Of a DNA stretch of 64,000 bases, positions 35,009 through 44,449 are shown in pieces. The translations under genes were made by a program, and so were the position numbers. Where the stretch lies: NCBI GenBank assembly GCA_958452575.1, contig CAUDUM010000001.1, positions 124,001 through 188,000 of the forward strand, in the 5' to 3' direction. The notes under the pieces were generated by a model. It was not told the origin of the DNA. It was given only the letters and a program-made list of their open reading frames with translations, and did not search any database. The DNA is from an uncultured Eggerthellaceae bacterium (GTDB lineage Bacteria; Actinomycetota; Coriobacteriia; Coriobacteriales; Eggerthellaceae). Position 1 is the stretch's first letter, and the number at the start of each line of letters is the position of its first letter.

Positions 35009-37156
35009 ATGGTAGTCGCCATCATCGCTGCCATCGTCGCCCTGCTGGTCGTCGTCGCTATCATCCTGGTGGTCTTTGCGGTGCGCAACCGCGCGAAGGG
35101 CTCGGTGGCATCCGTCAAGAAAAGCGTGCGCTCCATCGATTCGGTCGGCGTCTCGTCGTCGCTTTCCGACGCCTCGGCGAAGGGCGCGTCGTCGGCTGCG
35201 GCTGCGGCTCCCACGGCCGAGAATCCCGCCGACGGGCTCAAACCGCGCTTCACCGCGGTCGGGGTCTTGGGCGCCGCCATCTTCGGCGCCTTGACCGTTC
35301 GCCTGTGGGGGCTTCAGGTGCTCTCCGGAGGATCGTATGCGCGCGAGGCGGACGAGAACATGTACTCCGACGTGGCCACTCCCGCGCCGCGCGGCATCAT
35401 CTACGATGCCGATGGGTTGCCCCTCGTCACCAACCGTTCCTCGCTCACCGTGTTGGCCGATCCCGACGTCGCGGACGACCGCGATGTGCTCGTGCGCCTT
35501 TCCGCGGTGCTCGGGCTTCCGTACAACGTGGTGCGCCAACGCATCCAGGACGCGTCGAGCGGCGCTCAGAGCCAGCGCGTCGTCTCCACGGATTCGCGCC
35601 TGCGCGATGTCGCGTTCATCTCCGAGCACGCCGAGGCGTTTCCCGGGGTGACGATCCAGACGCGCACCGTCCGCGAATACCCCTACGGTGCTTTGGCCTC
35701 GCAGACGCTCGGCTACACCGGCGCGGTCGATCAGCAGCGCCTTGAGACCATGTCCGAAGGGCGCGAGGTCGAGCTTGGAGACGACGTGGGGCAGACGGGC
35801 GTCGAGCTGGCCTACGACGACCTGCTCGCCGGCGACCACGGCGTGCGCCGCGTCATCGCGGACGCCCACGGCAACGTCGTCGAGGTCGTGAGCGAAACCC
35901 AGCCCACGCGCGGGTCCGACGTGTACCTGTGCATCAAGGGCCCGGTGCAGTACGTGTGCGACCGCGAGCTGGCAAGCACCATCGCCCCCAACGGCGTCAT
36001 CGGCGAGGGGTCGGGCACGGGCGGCGCCGTCGTGATCATGGACGTGCGCGACGGCGGCATCGTGGCCATGGCAAGCTATCCCACATTCGATCCGTCGCTG
36101 TTCGTCGGCGGCATCTCGCAGGACGTGTGGGACGTGTACTCCTCGGAGAGCTCGTACAACCCCATGCTCAACCGCGCCATCTCCGGCCAGTATCCGGCGG
36201 CATCCACCTACAAGGCGTTCACGAGCCTGGCGGCGCTGGAGAACGGCATCTGCGACGAGAACAGCACCTGGGTCTGCACCGGCGCATGGGACGGCTGGAA
36301 CACCGGCCAGCCGCAGCACTGCTGGGAGCGCTCGGGCCACGGCACGCTCGATCTGCGCGGCGGCATCGTCAACTCCTGCGACACCGTCTTCTACAGCATC
36401 GCCAAGGACTTCTACGACAAGGGTCAGACCGGCGAGATCAGCTCGACGGCGATGCAGGACTACATCGCGCGCTTCCGCATCGACCAGCCCACGGGCATCG
36501 ACATCAGCGGCGAATCGACCGGGCGCATCCCCACGCCCCAGTGGAAGGCGGAGTATTTCCGCAACCGCCCCGAGGAGGCGCAGTGGCTTGGCGGCGATAT
36601 GACCAACATGAGCATCGGCCAGGGCTACGTCCTGATCACCCCCATCGAGCTTGCCGTGGCATACGGCGCGCTTGCCACCGGCAACATCATGCGCCCCCAT
36701 CTGCTCAAGGAAGTGCGCAACGTGGCCGGCGAGGTGTCGGTGAGCTTCCAGCCCGAGGTGGTTGCCACCCCAGAGGTCGACGCGGACGATCTGGAACTGG
36801 TCCGCGACGCACTCAACGGCGTCACGGTTGAGAACTCCTCAATCGCCAGGGAGTTCAGCTCTCGCGGCGTCGACCCCGCGACGATCTGCTGCAAGACCGG
36901 CACCGCCGAGGTGGCCGGGCAGAACGAGTATGCCTGGTTCGCCTGCTTCGGGCCCAAGGAGGATCCGCGCTACGTGGTGACCTGCGTGGTCGAGCAGGGC
37001 GGTGGCGGTTCGGAGGTCGGCGCGCCTCTGGGTGCGGCAGCGATGTGCGCCGCGTTGGCTTACGATGACGGCTCGCTCACCGAGATGGGCTACATCGACG
37101 GATTCGGCGGCGAATCCGTCGAGCTCGAGGTTTCTTCTACCGGCCGCACCGATTAG
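35009..37156 (+). CDS. mrdA: Penicillin-binding protein 2, peptidoglycan transpeptidase
   Basis: A 715-residue class B PBP. The catalytic motifs are SxxK as STYK (S399-K402), SCD (456-458) and KTG (629-631); the pedestal domain includes PAPRGIIYDADG. It cross-links peptidoglycan for elongation with RodA. An extra N-terminal module is odd: residues 2-25 form a membrane helix, residues 26-78 are a Ser/Ala-rich linker, and the usual PBP2 membrane helix comes only at about 82-98. Two helices would bring the catalytic part back to the same side only if the N-terminus lies outside. The short gap to mreD and coding-like composition suggest the extension is translated. Confidence 0.94.
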   Translation: MVVAIIAAIVALLVVVAIILVVFAVRNRAKGSVASVKKSVRSIDSVGVSSSLSDASAKGASSAAAAAPTAENPADGLKPRFTAVGVLGAAIFGALTVRLWGLQVLSGGSYAREADENMYSDVATPAPRGIIYDADGLPLVTNRSSLTVLADPDVADDRDVLVRLSAVLGLPYNVVRQRIQDASSGAQSQRVVSTDSRLRDVAFISEHAEAFPGVTIQTRTVREYPYGALASQTLGYTGAVDQQRLETMSEGREVELGDDVGQTGVELAYDDLLAGDHGVRRVIADAHGNVVEVVSETQPTRGSDVYLCIKGPVQYVCDRELASTIAPNGVIGEGSGTGGAVVIMDVRDGGIVAMASYPTFDPSLFVGGISQDVWDVYSSESSYNPMLNRAISGQYPAASTYKAFTSLAALENGICDENSTWVCTGAWDGWNTGQPQHCWERSGHGTLDLRGGIVNSCDTVFYSIAKDFYDKGQTGEISSTAMQDYIARFRIDQPTGIDISGESTGRIPTPQWKAEYFRNRPEEAQWLGGDMTNMSIGQGYVLITPIELAVAYGALATGNIMRPHLLKEVRNVAGEVSVSFQPEVVATPEVDADDLELVRDALNGVTVENSSIAREFSSRGVDPATICCKTGTAEVAGQNEYAWFACFGPKEDPRYVVTCVVEQGGGGSEVGAPLGAAAMCAALAYDDGSLTEMGYIDGFGGESVELEVSSTGRTD

Positions 37157-37199
37157 GCCGGCGCGCAGCAGACGCAACGGATAGGGAAGGAGGAAAGAC

Positions 37200-38432
37200 A
37201 TGGCGCAACTGCCGCAGATCGACTCGCTCGCGACGCCGGACAGGGCCGTCGCCCGGTCGACGCACAAGCGGAGGTTCCCGGCCCTCAACATGCCCTTCCT
37301 CGCCATCGTCGCGATCCTGGTGTGCTTCGGCCTCATCGTCGTGTACTCGGCGGTCTCCAACGATCCGGACTACAGCTTCTCGCGCCAGCTTGCCGGCGTG
37401 GCGGCGGGCATCGTCGCCATGGTGCTGCTGTGGCGGTTCGATTACCGCAGGCTCGCCGGGATGACGCGCATCTTTTTGATCATCAACATCATCTTGATCC
37501 TCTCGCCGCACATCCCCGGCCTCGGCACGGACGCCGGCATGGGCGCAAAGTCGTGGATCCGCCTGGGCATGCAGATCCAGCCGGGCGAATTCGCCAAGAT
37601 CACCGTCATCTTGCTCGACGCCAGCGTCATGGCTCGCTACGGCGGACGCCTGGACGATCCGCGCGAATACTGCAAGGCGCTCGGGCTGATGCTCATCCCG
37701 TTTTTGTGCATCATGACGCAGCCCGACCTGGGCACGGGACTCGTGTACCTGTTCATCGCCGCGTTCGCGTTGGTGGTGGGAGGCGCGCGCACCAAATACC
37801 TGTTGATAACGCTGGGCCTGTTCGTGGCGGCGATCGCCGCGGTGTTCGCGATCGACGAGGTGCTAAAGTACCGCACCGAAGACGGCACTTGGGAGTACCG
37901 TCTGCTCAAGCAGTACCAGCGCAACCGCCTGCTCGTGTTCTTGAACCAGGGCGGCACCGACATGTCCGACGAGGGGTACAACCTTCAGCAGGCGATGATC
38001 GCCATCGGCTCGGGCGGGCTGTTCGGCAAGGGCTTGTTCCAAAGCTCGCAGGGCACGCTGGGGTATCTGCCCGAAGCCCCCACCGACTTCATCTTCTGCG
38101 TGCTGGCCGAGGAGCTTGGCTTCGTCGGGGCGATCGCGTTGCTCGTGCTGTACGCCGCGCTCATCATCGTGTGCGTCCGCATCGCTCGCTCGTGCGGGGA
38201 CCTGTTCGGCATGGTCATCGTCATGTGCGTCGTCGGCATGTGGATGTTCCAGATACTCGAGAACATCGGCATGGACATCGGGCTGATGCCCATCACGGGC
38301 ATCCCGCTGCCGTTTGTGAGCTATGGCTCCTCGTTCATGGTGGTCAATTTCGCTCTGCTTGGAATCATCGGCTCCGTGTGGTCGCACGGCGCCGCAAGCG
38401 GGAAGAAGGATGGATATGCAACTACCCATTGA
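37200..38432 (+). CDS. rodA: Peptidoglycan glycosyltransferase RodA (SEDS family)
   Basis: A 410-residue multi-pass membrane protein of the FtsW/RodA/SpoVE family, with MTQPDLGTGLV, the extracellular-loop segment YNLQQAMIAIGSGGLFGKGL and the C-terminal PLPFVSYGSS motif. It polymerises glycan strands for lateral growth in partnership with the PBP2 directly upstream. AAGGAGG precedes the ATG. Confidence 0.95.
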   Translation: MAQLPQIDSLATPDRAVARSTHKRRFPALNMPFLAIVAILVCFGLIVVYSAVSNDPDYSFSRQLAGVAAGIVAMVLLWRFDYRRLAGMTRIFLIINIILILSPHIPGLGTDAGMGAKSWIRLGMQIQPGEFAKITVILLDASVMARYGGRLDDPREYCKALGLMLIPFLCIMTQPDLGTGLVYLFIAAFALVVGGARTKYLLITLGLFVAAIAAVFAIDEVLKYRTEDGTWEYRLLKQYQRNRLLVFLNQGGTDMSDEGYNLQQAMIAIGSGGLFGKGLFQSSQGTLGYLPEAPTDFIFCVLAEELGFVGAIALLVLYAALIIVCVRIARSCGDLFGMVIVMCVVGMWMFQILENIGMDIGLMPITGIPLPFVSYGSSFMVVNFALLGIIGSVWSHGAASGKKDGYATTH

Positions 38433-39516
38433 TGTCAAGGCGGTCCTCGACGAGGCGACCAACATCGACGAGGCGTCGCGCACGCCCGTCTCCGTGTCGC
38501 TGTACGTCGACGACAGCTGCCCCACCGATCTGCTGACGCTGGTCCAGGGCGCTTTCGAGGCGCAGGCTCCGCATGCGCGCGTCGCGTACTGCCTGCTTGA
38601 AGATGCGCTGCGCGTTCCGTTTCCGGGCGACGACGCCGCCGTCGTCGTCGCAGGTCTGGACGAGCGGGTGGGGGAGGCTGCGGCCAGTCTGCGCGCCGTC
38701 GGTGTTCCCGCCATGGTGGTCACCACGCTCCCGTCCCTTGTGAACCAGATCGCCACCGCGGCGGGGCATCCTGTTCCCCAAGGCGATGTGATCGCTCCCG
38801 GAGGGGACCGCATTCCCGCCCGCAAGCGCCTGGTCGACGGCTTGCGCGGCAAGCTCATCGCGGGAAACGTGACGTACTCGGGTGGCGACGAGCCCATCGT
38901 GCTCGACGGGGAGTCTGCCGATCAGCTGCGCGAGCGCATGGGCGCGTGGATCATCGCGGCATGCCGCGACAAGCGCCTGGCGTTCGCCTTGGCGTTCACC
39001 TTCGTCCGCAGACCGCTGTCGCTCGAGGCTGTGGGGGCGACCGCCGTTCAGAACGCGGGCGTGGGTTTGGTGTTGATCCTGCCCGGCGCCGACATGCCGG
39101 TGATGACGCTCAACCAGGCCAAGATGCTCCTGCAGATCGCGGCGGCGTACGGTCAGCCGATGAACCTCGCACGCGTCAAGGAGCTTGCGTGCGTGGTGGG
39201 CGGTGCGTTCGCATGCCGCACGGTCGCGCGTCAACTGGTGAGCGTGGTGCCCGCGCTCGGATGGGCCGTCAAGGCTGCGATCGGCTACGCCGGCACCGAG
39301 GCGATGGGTCGTGCCGCCATCGAGTACTTCGAATCCGGCGGCTCGTTCGCGGGCCTGGCCGACGTGGTCGCCAAGGCGCGCGACGCGGTCGCGCAGGGAG
39401 CCGACACCGCCCAGGCGGTGGCGACGTCCGTCGCGGGGGCGGCCCGTGACGCTGCTGCGGCGGCCGGCGTCGACGCAAGCACCGTTCCCGTGAAGGTCGA
39501 GGAGGCGCGGGCATGA
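38416..39516 (+). CDS. DUF697-domain protein
   Basis: A 366-residue protein. The first 180 residues resemble an inactive or divergent nucleotide-binding region with no P-loop visible. The C-terminal part has the DUF697 pattern of paired hydrophobic helices (GVGLVLILPGADMPVMTLNQAKMLLQIAAAYG, read here in two pieces: GVGLVLILPGADMPV and LNQAKMLLQIAAAYG) followed by membrane-active helices. The tail is Ala-rich. Its start overlaps rodA by 17 bases, with AAGAAGG six bases before the ATG at 38416, so it belongs to the cell-wall operon. Its stop overlaps the next gene by four bases. The function is unknown; a membrane role near the elongasome is an inference from context. Confidence 0.75.
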   Translation: MQLPIDVKAVLDEATNIDEASRTPVSVSLYVDDSCPTDLLTLVQGAFEAQAPHARVAYCLLEDALRVPFPGDDAAVVVAGLDERVGEAAASLRAVGVPAMVVTTLPSLVNQIATAAGHPVPQGDVIAPGGDRIPARKRLVDGLRGKLIAGNVTYSGGDEPIVLDGESADQLRERMGAWIIAACRDKRLAFALAFTFVRRPLSLEAVGATAVQNAGVGLVLILPGADMPVMTLNQAKMLLQIAAAYGQPMNLARVKELACVVGGAFACRTVARQLVSVVPALGWAVKAAIGYAGTEAMGRAAIEYFESGGSFAGLADVVAKARDAVAQGADTAQAVATSVAGAARDAAAAAGVDASTVPVKVEEARA

Positions 39517-41462
39517 GGAAGATGACCGATCTTTGGCCGCGTTTGGAGCCTTTGCTCGCCGACGCCGAGAGGCCCTCGCGCTACCTGAACCACGAATACG
39601 GCTGCGTGCGCAAGCAGGATGCGGATTTCTCCTTCTGCATGGTCTATCCCGACACCTACGAGCTTGGCCAGGCCAACCAGGCGCTGCGCATCCTGGTGAA
39701 CGCCGTCAACGCCGCGCCGGACCTGTGCGCCGAAAGGGCGTTTTTGCCTGCGCCGGAGTTCTGCGACGTCATGCGCCGCGAGGGGCTTTCTCTGTTCAGC
39801 ATCGAGAGCTGCGCGCCCTTGGCGGAATTCGACGCGATCGGCATAACGCTGCCCCACGAGCTCGCCGCCACCAACGTGTTGGAGACGTTGGATCTGGCGG
39901 GCATCCCGCTGCATGCGAATGAGCGCCGCGAGGATGATCCGCTGGTGCTGGGTGGCGGCCCGTGCGCGTACAACCCCGAGCCGTATGCGCCGTTCTTCGA
40001 CGCGATATCGATCGGCGAGGGCGAGGAGGCCGTCCCCGAGGCTTTGACGCTCATCCGCCGCATGAGGCATAAGGGCGCTGCGCGTGCCGAGATCCTGCGC
40101 GCGCTTGCGCGGGAGGATGGCTGGTACGTGCCTTCTCTGTACCGTTGGTGCGACGAGGCCGAGGCGCAGGAGGCGGGTTCGTGGATCGAGCCGGTCGAGG
40201 AGGGCTTGCCGACGCTCATCGAGAAGCGCCTGTACGAGGGGTTCGCGCAGAGCAGCGGATGGGAGCCCTGCATCGTCCCGTTCGCCGAGGCGGTGCACGA
40301 CCGCCTCAACGTCGAGATCCTGCGCGGCTGCGCCCGCGGCTGCCGCTTCTGCCAAGCGGGGATGATGTACCGTCCGGTGCGCGAGCGTTCCGCCGACAAC
40401 ATCGTCGATTCCGTCTTGCGCGGCCTCGCCGAAACCGGCTACGACGAGGTCAGCCTGACGTCGCTGTCCTCGACCGACCACTCGCAGATCGCGGACATCC
40501 TCACGTGCCTCAACAAAGCGCTCGACGGCAAGGGCGTGCGCATCTCGGTGCCTTCGCAGCGCCTCGACGCGTTCGGCGTCGACATGGCGGGACTGGTCGC
40601 CGGTCAGAAGAAAGGTGGCCTCACGTTCGCCCCCGAGGCGGGCACGCAGCGCCTGCGCGACGTCATCAACAAAAACGTCACCGAAGACGACCTGTTCGGC
40701 GCGATCGACGCCGCGTTCGCCGCGGGTTGGCGCCGCTGCAAACTGTACTTCATGATCGGCCTGCCCACCGAGACCGACGACGACATCAAGGGCATCGCCA
40801 GCCTCGCGCAGCGGGCCTACGATCGCGCCAAGGCGGCGGTGGCCCCCGAGCAGCGCGGCAGCATCCGCATGAGCGTGTCGTGCGCGCTGTTCGTCCCCAA
40901 GGCCCAGACGCCGTTCCAGTGGGATGGCCAGATCGCGCCCGAGGAGGCGCTGCGTCGCGTGAACCTGCTGCGCCATTCGGTCAAGTACAAGGCGGTCGAC
41001 GTCCGCTGGCACGATCCCGAGACGAGCTTCGTAGAGGCGGTCATGAGCCGCGGCGGACGCGAGGCCGCCGCATGGGTCGAGGCTGCCTGGAAGCGCGGCG
41101 CGCGTTTCGATGCGTGGACCGAGTGCTTCGACGAGCAGGCGTGGCGCGACGCCGCCGTGGAGTGCGGCATCGATCCGGCGGCTATCGCGCAGACCGACTA
41201 TCCGACCGACCGGGTCATGCCGTGGGCGCATATCTCGACCGGCGTGTCGACGCGCTTCCTCGCGTGCGAGCGCAAGCGCGCTGCGGAGGGGCAGACCACG
41301 CCCGACTGCACGTTCGGCTCATGCACCGGTTGCGGCGCCTGCTTCGATCTGGGTGCTATGAACCAGCTGGCGGCGGCGCGCATCCCGTCCGGCGGCAGCG
41401 CCGTCGCGCAGGACGCGGGCTCCGCGCCGCAGGCAGCCGCCGTTTGGAAGGAAGGGGAGTAG
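39513..41462 (+). CDS. B12-binding-domain radical SAM protein (TIGR03960-like)
   Basis: A 649-residue protein. A cobalamin-binding-like Rossmann domain covers residues 40-200, followed by a radical SAM core whose cluster ligands are C273, C277 and C280 (CARGCRFC). A C-terminal Cys cluster CTFGSCTGCGAC (around 610-620) suggests a second metal site. The substrate is not known; homologues are usually next to a DUF2344 protein, as here, and often near ribonuclease G or L21/L27 genes. It overlaps the DUF697 gene by four bases. Confidence 0.88.
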   Translation: MRKMTDLWPRLEPLLADAERPSRYLNHEYGCVRKQDADFSFCMVYPDTYELGQANQALRILVNAVNAAPDLCAERAFLPAPEFCDVMRREGLSLFSIESCAPLAEFDAIGITLPHELAATNVLETLDLAGIPLHANERREDDPLVLGGGPCAYNPEPYAPFFDAISIGEGEEAVPEALTLIRRMRHKGAARAEILRALAREDGWYVPSLYRWCDEAEAQEAGSWIEPVEEGLPTLIEKRLYEGFAQSSGWEPCIVPFAEAVHDRLNVEILRGCARGCRFCQAGMMYRPVRERSADNIVDSVLRGLAETGYDEVSLTSLSSTDHSQIADILTCLNKALDGKGVRISVPSQRLDAFGVDMAGLVAGQKKGGLTFAPEAGTQRLRDVINKNVTEDDLFGAIDAAFAAGWRRCKLYFMIGLPTETDDDIKGIASLAQRAYDRAKAAVAPEQRGSIRMSVSCALFVPKAQTPFQWDGQIAPEEALRRVNLLRHSVKYKAVDVRWHDPETSFVEAVMSRGGREAAAWVEAAWKRGARFDAWTECFDEQAWRDAAVECGIDPAAIAQTDYPTDRVMPWAHISTGVSTRFLACERKRAAEGQTTPDCTFGSCTGCGACFDLGAMNQLAAARIPSGGSAVAQDAGSAPQAAAVWKEGE

Positions 41463-41466
41463 CGCC

Positions 41467-42114
41467 ATGCCCGATCCCAACCTGTTCCGCCTACGCGTGG
41501 AGTACCGCAAGCAGGGCCGCTTGGCGCTGCTGTCCCATTTGGAGATCGCCCGCGCCCTGGAGCGTGCGGTGCGCCGTGCCGATCTGCCGTTCGCGGTGAG
41601 CCAGGGGTTCAGCCCGCATATGAAGATCGCGTTCGGCTCGGCGCTGCCCGTCGGCGTGGGCAGCACGTGCGAGATCTTCGACTTGCAGATGACGCGATAC
41701 GTTGCTCCCGAGAAGGCGCTCGCTGCGCTGCAGGCGGCGAGCGTGCCCGACCTCATGCCCCACGGGTGCCGCTACATCGGCCCGCGTAACGCCGCCGCGT
41801 CGGTGGCGTATCCGGTTGCCGCGTACCGCGCCGAGCTGTCGCGCACGCCCGAAGGCGGGCTTCCCATGCCCGACGAGGTGCATGTCGTGCGCAAGAAGAA
41901 GGAGAAGGTCCTGCGCGTGGCCGACTATCTGGTGGCTCCGCTTGCCGTCGATGGCGCCGGCGTCACGTTCGAGCTGGAGGCCAAGCCAACCGGCAGCCTG
42001 CGCCCGGACGTGCTGCTCGAGGCGTGCGTCAACGCTTGGAACGTAGCGCATCCCGATGGGGAGCCGCTCCGCATCTCTTCCATCACCCGCACCGCCCAGC
42101 GGGCGATGCGGTAA
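41467..42114 (+). CDS. Radical-SAM-associated DUF2344 protein (TIGR03936-like)
   Basis: A 215-residue protein beginning with the typical FRLRVEYRKQGRLALLSHLEIARALERA and SQGFSPHMKIAFGSALPVG segments. It is the standard partner of the upstream radical SAM protein; in some bacteria the two are fused. Its function is unknown, but tRNA/rRNA modification has been suggested from such genomic contexts. It ends the long mreB operon and is followed by a strong terminator. Confidence 0.88.
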   Translation: MPDPNLFRLRVEYRKQGRLALLSHLEIARALERAVRRADLPFAVSQGFSPHMKIAFGSALPVGVGSTCEIFDLQMTRYVAPEKALAALQAASVPDLMPHGCRYIGPRNAAASVAYPVAAYRAELSRTPEGGLPMPDEVHVVRKKKEKVLRVADYLVAPLAVDGAGVTFELEAKPTGSLRPDVLLEACVNAWNVAHPDGEPLRISSITRTAQRAMR

Positions 42115-42154
42115 CGGCCCGCGCGCGAACCATCGGATCCTTCGCTGTCTGCCT

Positions 42155-42196
42155 AAGGGCCGATCGTCCCCACATTCGGGACGATCGGCCCTTTGC
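42155..42196 (+). terminator. Terminator after the mreB-to-DUF2344 cluster
   Basis: AAGGGCCGATCGTCCC pairs perfectly with GGGACGATCGGCCCTT across a seven-base loop (CACATTC), followed by TGCG. It is the strongest hairpin of the window and isolates the upstream cluster from the molybdoenzyme locus. Confidence 0.85.
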
Positions 42197-42264
42197 GTCC
42201 CGCCCCCGTCTTCGCGGGAGTACCCTATGCGGCAAAGGATTCGAGATGAGGGGGAGTGAGGAAG

Positions 42265-42765
42265 ATGGCGGACTTCGGCGAGACGGTGCTGCTCAACTGC
42301 GTCGCGACGCTCGATGACGGGACGGTTGCCATCGACACGAAGACGGCGGGCAGCCCCCTTGCGGTGAAGATCGGGTCGCAGGTCCTCCCCGCCGCGGTGG
42401 AGGTCGCGGCGTCGAACCTGCTTCCCGGTGGCGCTGCGCATTTGTCCCTGACTCCGGCGCAGGCATTCGGTGAATACGACGAGACGCTCGTGCTGCGGTT
42501 TCCCGCGAGCGTGCTGCCTGACGACCGCCCGTTCGAGGAAGGGGCGCGCATCCTGCTGAAGACGGCGGCTGGCGAGGTCGATGCCCGCGTCGTCGAGGCG
42601 GATGAAGGAGAGGTGGTCGTGGATCTCAACCACCCCTTCGCCGGAAAGTCGGTCGACTTCGATATCGAGCTTGTGTCCCTCGTCCATGAAACGGCGATCC
42701 ACCGCGAGCTACATCCCGCAGGCTGCGCATGCGGATGCGATAAGCTGAAAGCGCAGATCGGATAG
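42265..42765 (+). CDS. SlyD-like FKBP-type peptidyl-prolyl isomerase, copy 1
   Basis: A 166-residue FKBP of the SlyD type. The FKBP core is split by an insert-in-flap chaperone domain, and the segment NHPFAGKSVDFDIELVSL is the family hallmark. The core is divergent (VATLDDGTVAIDT rather than the usual DG-VFD), so isomerase activity may be weak. The C-terminal tail CACGCDKLKAQIG could bind metal. SlyD proteins can assist metalloenzyme maturation. It opens the regulatory operon of the molybdoenzyme locus; a second SlyD-like gene lies in the structural operon (49278). The ATG at 42265 was chosen over an in-frame GTG at 42256. Confidence 0.75.
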   Translation: MADFGETVLLNCVATLDDGTVAIDTKTAGSPLAVKIGSQVLPAAVEVAASNLLPGGAAHLSLTPAQAFGEYDETLVLRFPASVLPDDRPFEEGARILLKTAAGEVDARVVEADEGEVVVDLNHPFAGKSVDFDIELVSLVHETAIHRELHPAGCACGCDKLKAQIG

Positions 42766-42814
42766 GGGATTGACGGAGCGCGCCTCGGCGCGAGACGAAG
42801 GAAGGTGGGCGGCC

Positions 42815-43195
42815 ATGTGCTATGCGGCATCATGCGATCCGCGGTGCGGCAAATGCCGGCCGAAGCGCATCGTCGGGGTGGCATGCCCCGTCTGCGGGCA
42901 CCCTGGCTCGATCACGCGCGAGGAGTACCTTATCCTGTTCGATCTACCCCATAAGCGCAACGTGCTCGAGAAGAAGATCCTCGAGCGCGGCGGGGTGGAA
43001 CGCCCCGTCTGCCTGATGTGCGGGTCGGATATGACGGAGGCGTTCCGCGCGGCGGTATCCCCCAAGCCGTGCCGCGCCAACCGGGTCGTATGCGGGTTCC
43101 CCTGCGGTCGCTGCGACGACCCCTACAAGGAGGGCCGTCTGCCCTGCCCCACGATGGTGCCGGTGGGCAAGCTGCCCGCACCGCCAGGCAAGTGA
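42815..43195 (+). CDS. Cys-rich small protein, putative metal-binding
   Basis: A 126-residue protein of unknown function with 13 cysteines in several CxxC-like groups: MCYAASCDPRCGKC at the start, CPVCG at about 24-28, CLMCG in the middle and VCGFPCGRC near the end. The pattern suggests two or three zinc or Fe-S sites. It lies 49 bases after the FKBP gene and 72 before the sensor kinase, all in one direction, so a part in redox sensing or metal delivery is plausible but unproven. GGAAGG precedes the ATG at 42815. Confidence 0.7.
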   Translation: MCYAASCDPRCGKCRPKRIVGVACPVCGHPGSITREEYLILFDLPHKRNVLEKKILERGGVERPVCLMCGSDMTEAFRAAVSPKPCRANRVVCGFPCGRCDDPYKEGRLPCPTMVPVGKLPAPPGK

Positions 43196-43267
43196 GGCCC
43201 GCGATTGCGCGGAAGGTGCGAGTGGCAGGCGGCGGGATGCGACGGAATGCGAAGGGACGGTGGCGGG

Positions 43268-44401
43268 ATGCGTTACGATCGGTTCGAGATATTGGCGGCG
43301 TTCTGCGAGGCGGCTGAGTGGGCGTCCGACCCCGATCTGGTCTATCGGAAGATCGTGCGCACCGCCGCGCGTTACCTCGAATGCGAAACCTCGCACATCC
43401 ATCTGCTTGAATTCGACGGTTACAACCTGATGCGCTGCGCTTCGTATTTCGACCCGTCCGTCGAGTCGACCGAAGAGCATATGTCGCTCACCGCTGATGT
43501 CGGCCGCATGGCGAGCCTCGTGAACTCGGCGGACCTCATCGTCATGGACTACCTGCATCCGCATGATCAGGACGTCATTCCCGATCGTATCCTGGAGGTC
43601 GGCTTGCAAAGCGGCGTGAGCATCCCACTCGATACCTCTTCGGGTGTGGTGGGGATGCTGACGTTGGGCTACAACCGCGCGTTTCCTTGGAGCGAGGAGG
43701 ACCATGATTTTCTTTTCGAGCTCGGATGCGCGTTGGGAGCGCTCGTCCAACGTATCCAGATGTCCAAGAAGGATCTCGAGCTGCAGATGCTGCGGGAGCG
43801 CAAGCGCCTGAGCAGCGAGATCCATGACACCGTGTCCCAGATGGTGAGCGCGCTGGCGATCCATGCCGATATAGCCGACGAATGCCTTAACGAGGAGGAC
43901 GTCGCCGGCGCAGGAAAGGAGATCGGCGTCGTTGCGGATCAAGCGCGCAAGATCACCAAGATCCTGCGCCAGGAAATGCTCTCGCTGCGCGAGCCCATCG
44001 AAGGGGAGGGCGATCTGGAAGAGGATATCGCCGGCATCCTGCAGCGCTTCGAGAGCCAATGGGGATGCACGGTGTCCTTCTCCAAGGTGGGCGATGCCGA
44101 AACCGTCGTCTCCGAATACGTGCGGCTCCAGCTGTCGCGGATCGTCAACGAATGCCTTCAAAACGTGGTGCGGCACGCCCGCGCGACGTCGGTCGTGGTG
44201 ACGTTGCAGCGCGAAAGCGGCTCGGCGGTGCTCGAGATCGCCGACGACGGGATCGGATTCGATCCGTCCAGCGTGGCGCCCGAACGGTTGGGGATCCGCA
44301 TCATGCGCGAGCGCGCCGCGTCGATCGGCGGTTCGGTTTCGTTGGAATCGGGCGATCAGGGCACGACGGTGTACATCAAAGCGCCTATCATGATGAGATG
44401 A
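43268..44401 (+). CDS. Cytosolic GAF-domain sensor histidine kinase (NarX/DesK-type)
   Basis: A 377-residue kinase with no membrane segment. Residues 1-165 form a GAF-like sensory domain, followed by a HisKA_3 dimerisation helix with the phospho-accepting H186 in SSEIHDTVSQ, and an HATPase domain with NECLQNVVRHARA (N-box) and DDGIGFD (G1). It should autophosphorylate in response to a cytosolic ligand or redox state and pass the phosphate to the response regulator encoded 48 bases downstream. A cytosolic sensor fits a locus that also encodes an importer and a cytosolic enzyme: it would detect the imported substrate. The ribosome-binding site is weak and an earlier start is possible. Confidence 0.88.
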   Translation: MRYDRFEILAAFCEAAEWASDPDLVYRKIVRTAARYLECETSHIHLLEFDGYNLMRCASYFDPSVESTEEHMSLTADVGRMASLVNSADLIVMDYLHPHDQDVIPDRILEVGLQSGVSIPLDTSSGVVGMLTLGYNRAFPWSEEDHDFLFELGCALGALVQRIQMSKKDLELQMLRERKRLSSEIHDTVSQMVSALAIHADIADECLNEEDVAGAGKEIGVVADQARKITKILRQEMLSLREPIEGEGDLEEDIAGILQRFESQWGCTVSFSKVGDAETVVSEYVRLQLSRIVNECLQNVVRHARATSVVVTLQRESGSAVLEIADDGIGFDPSSVAPERLGIRIMRERAASIGGSVSLESGDQGTTVYIKAPIMMR

Positions 44402-44449
44402 GCCGCAAGGCGGCATGTTGCATGTCCGTGACGGATGGGGGGGGGAGAT

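Noticed and set aside
34472..36700. Minus-strand open frame of 742 codons
   Set aside because: Antisense to mreD and PBP2; composition is that of a shadow frame.
39285..41231. Minus-strand open frame of 648 codons
   Set aside because: Antisense to the radical SAM gene with its CxxxCxxC motif.
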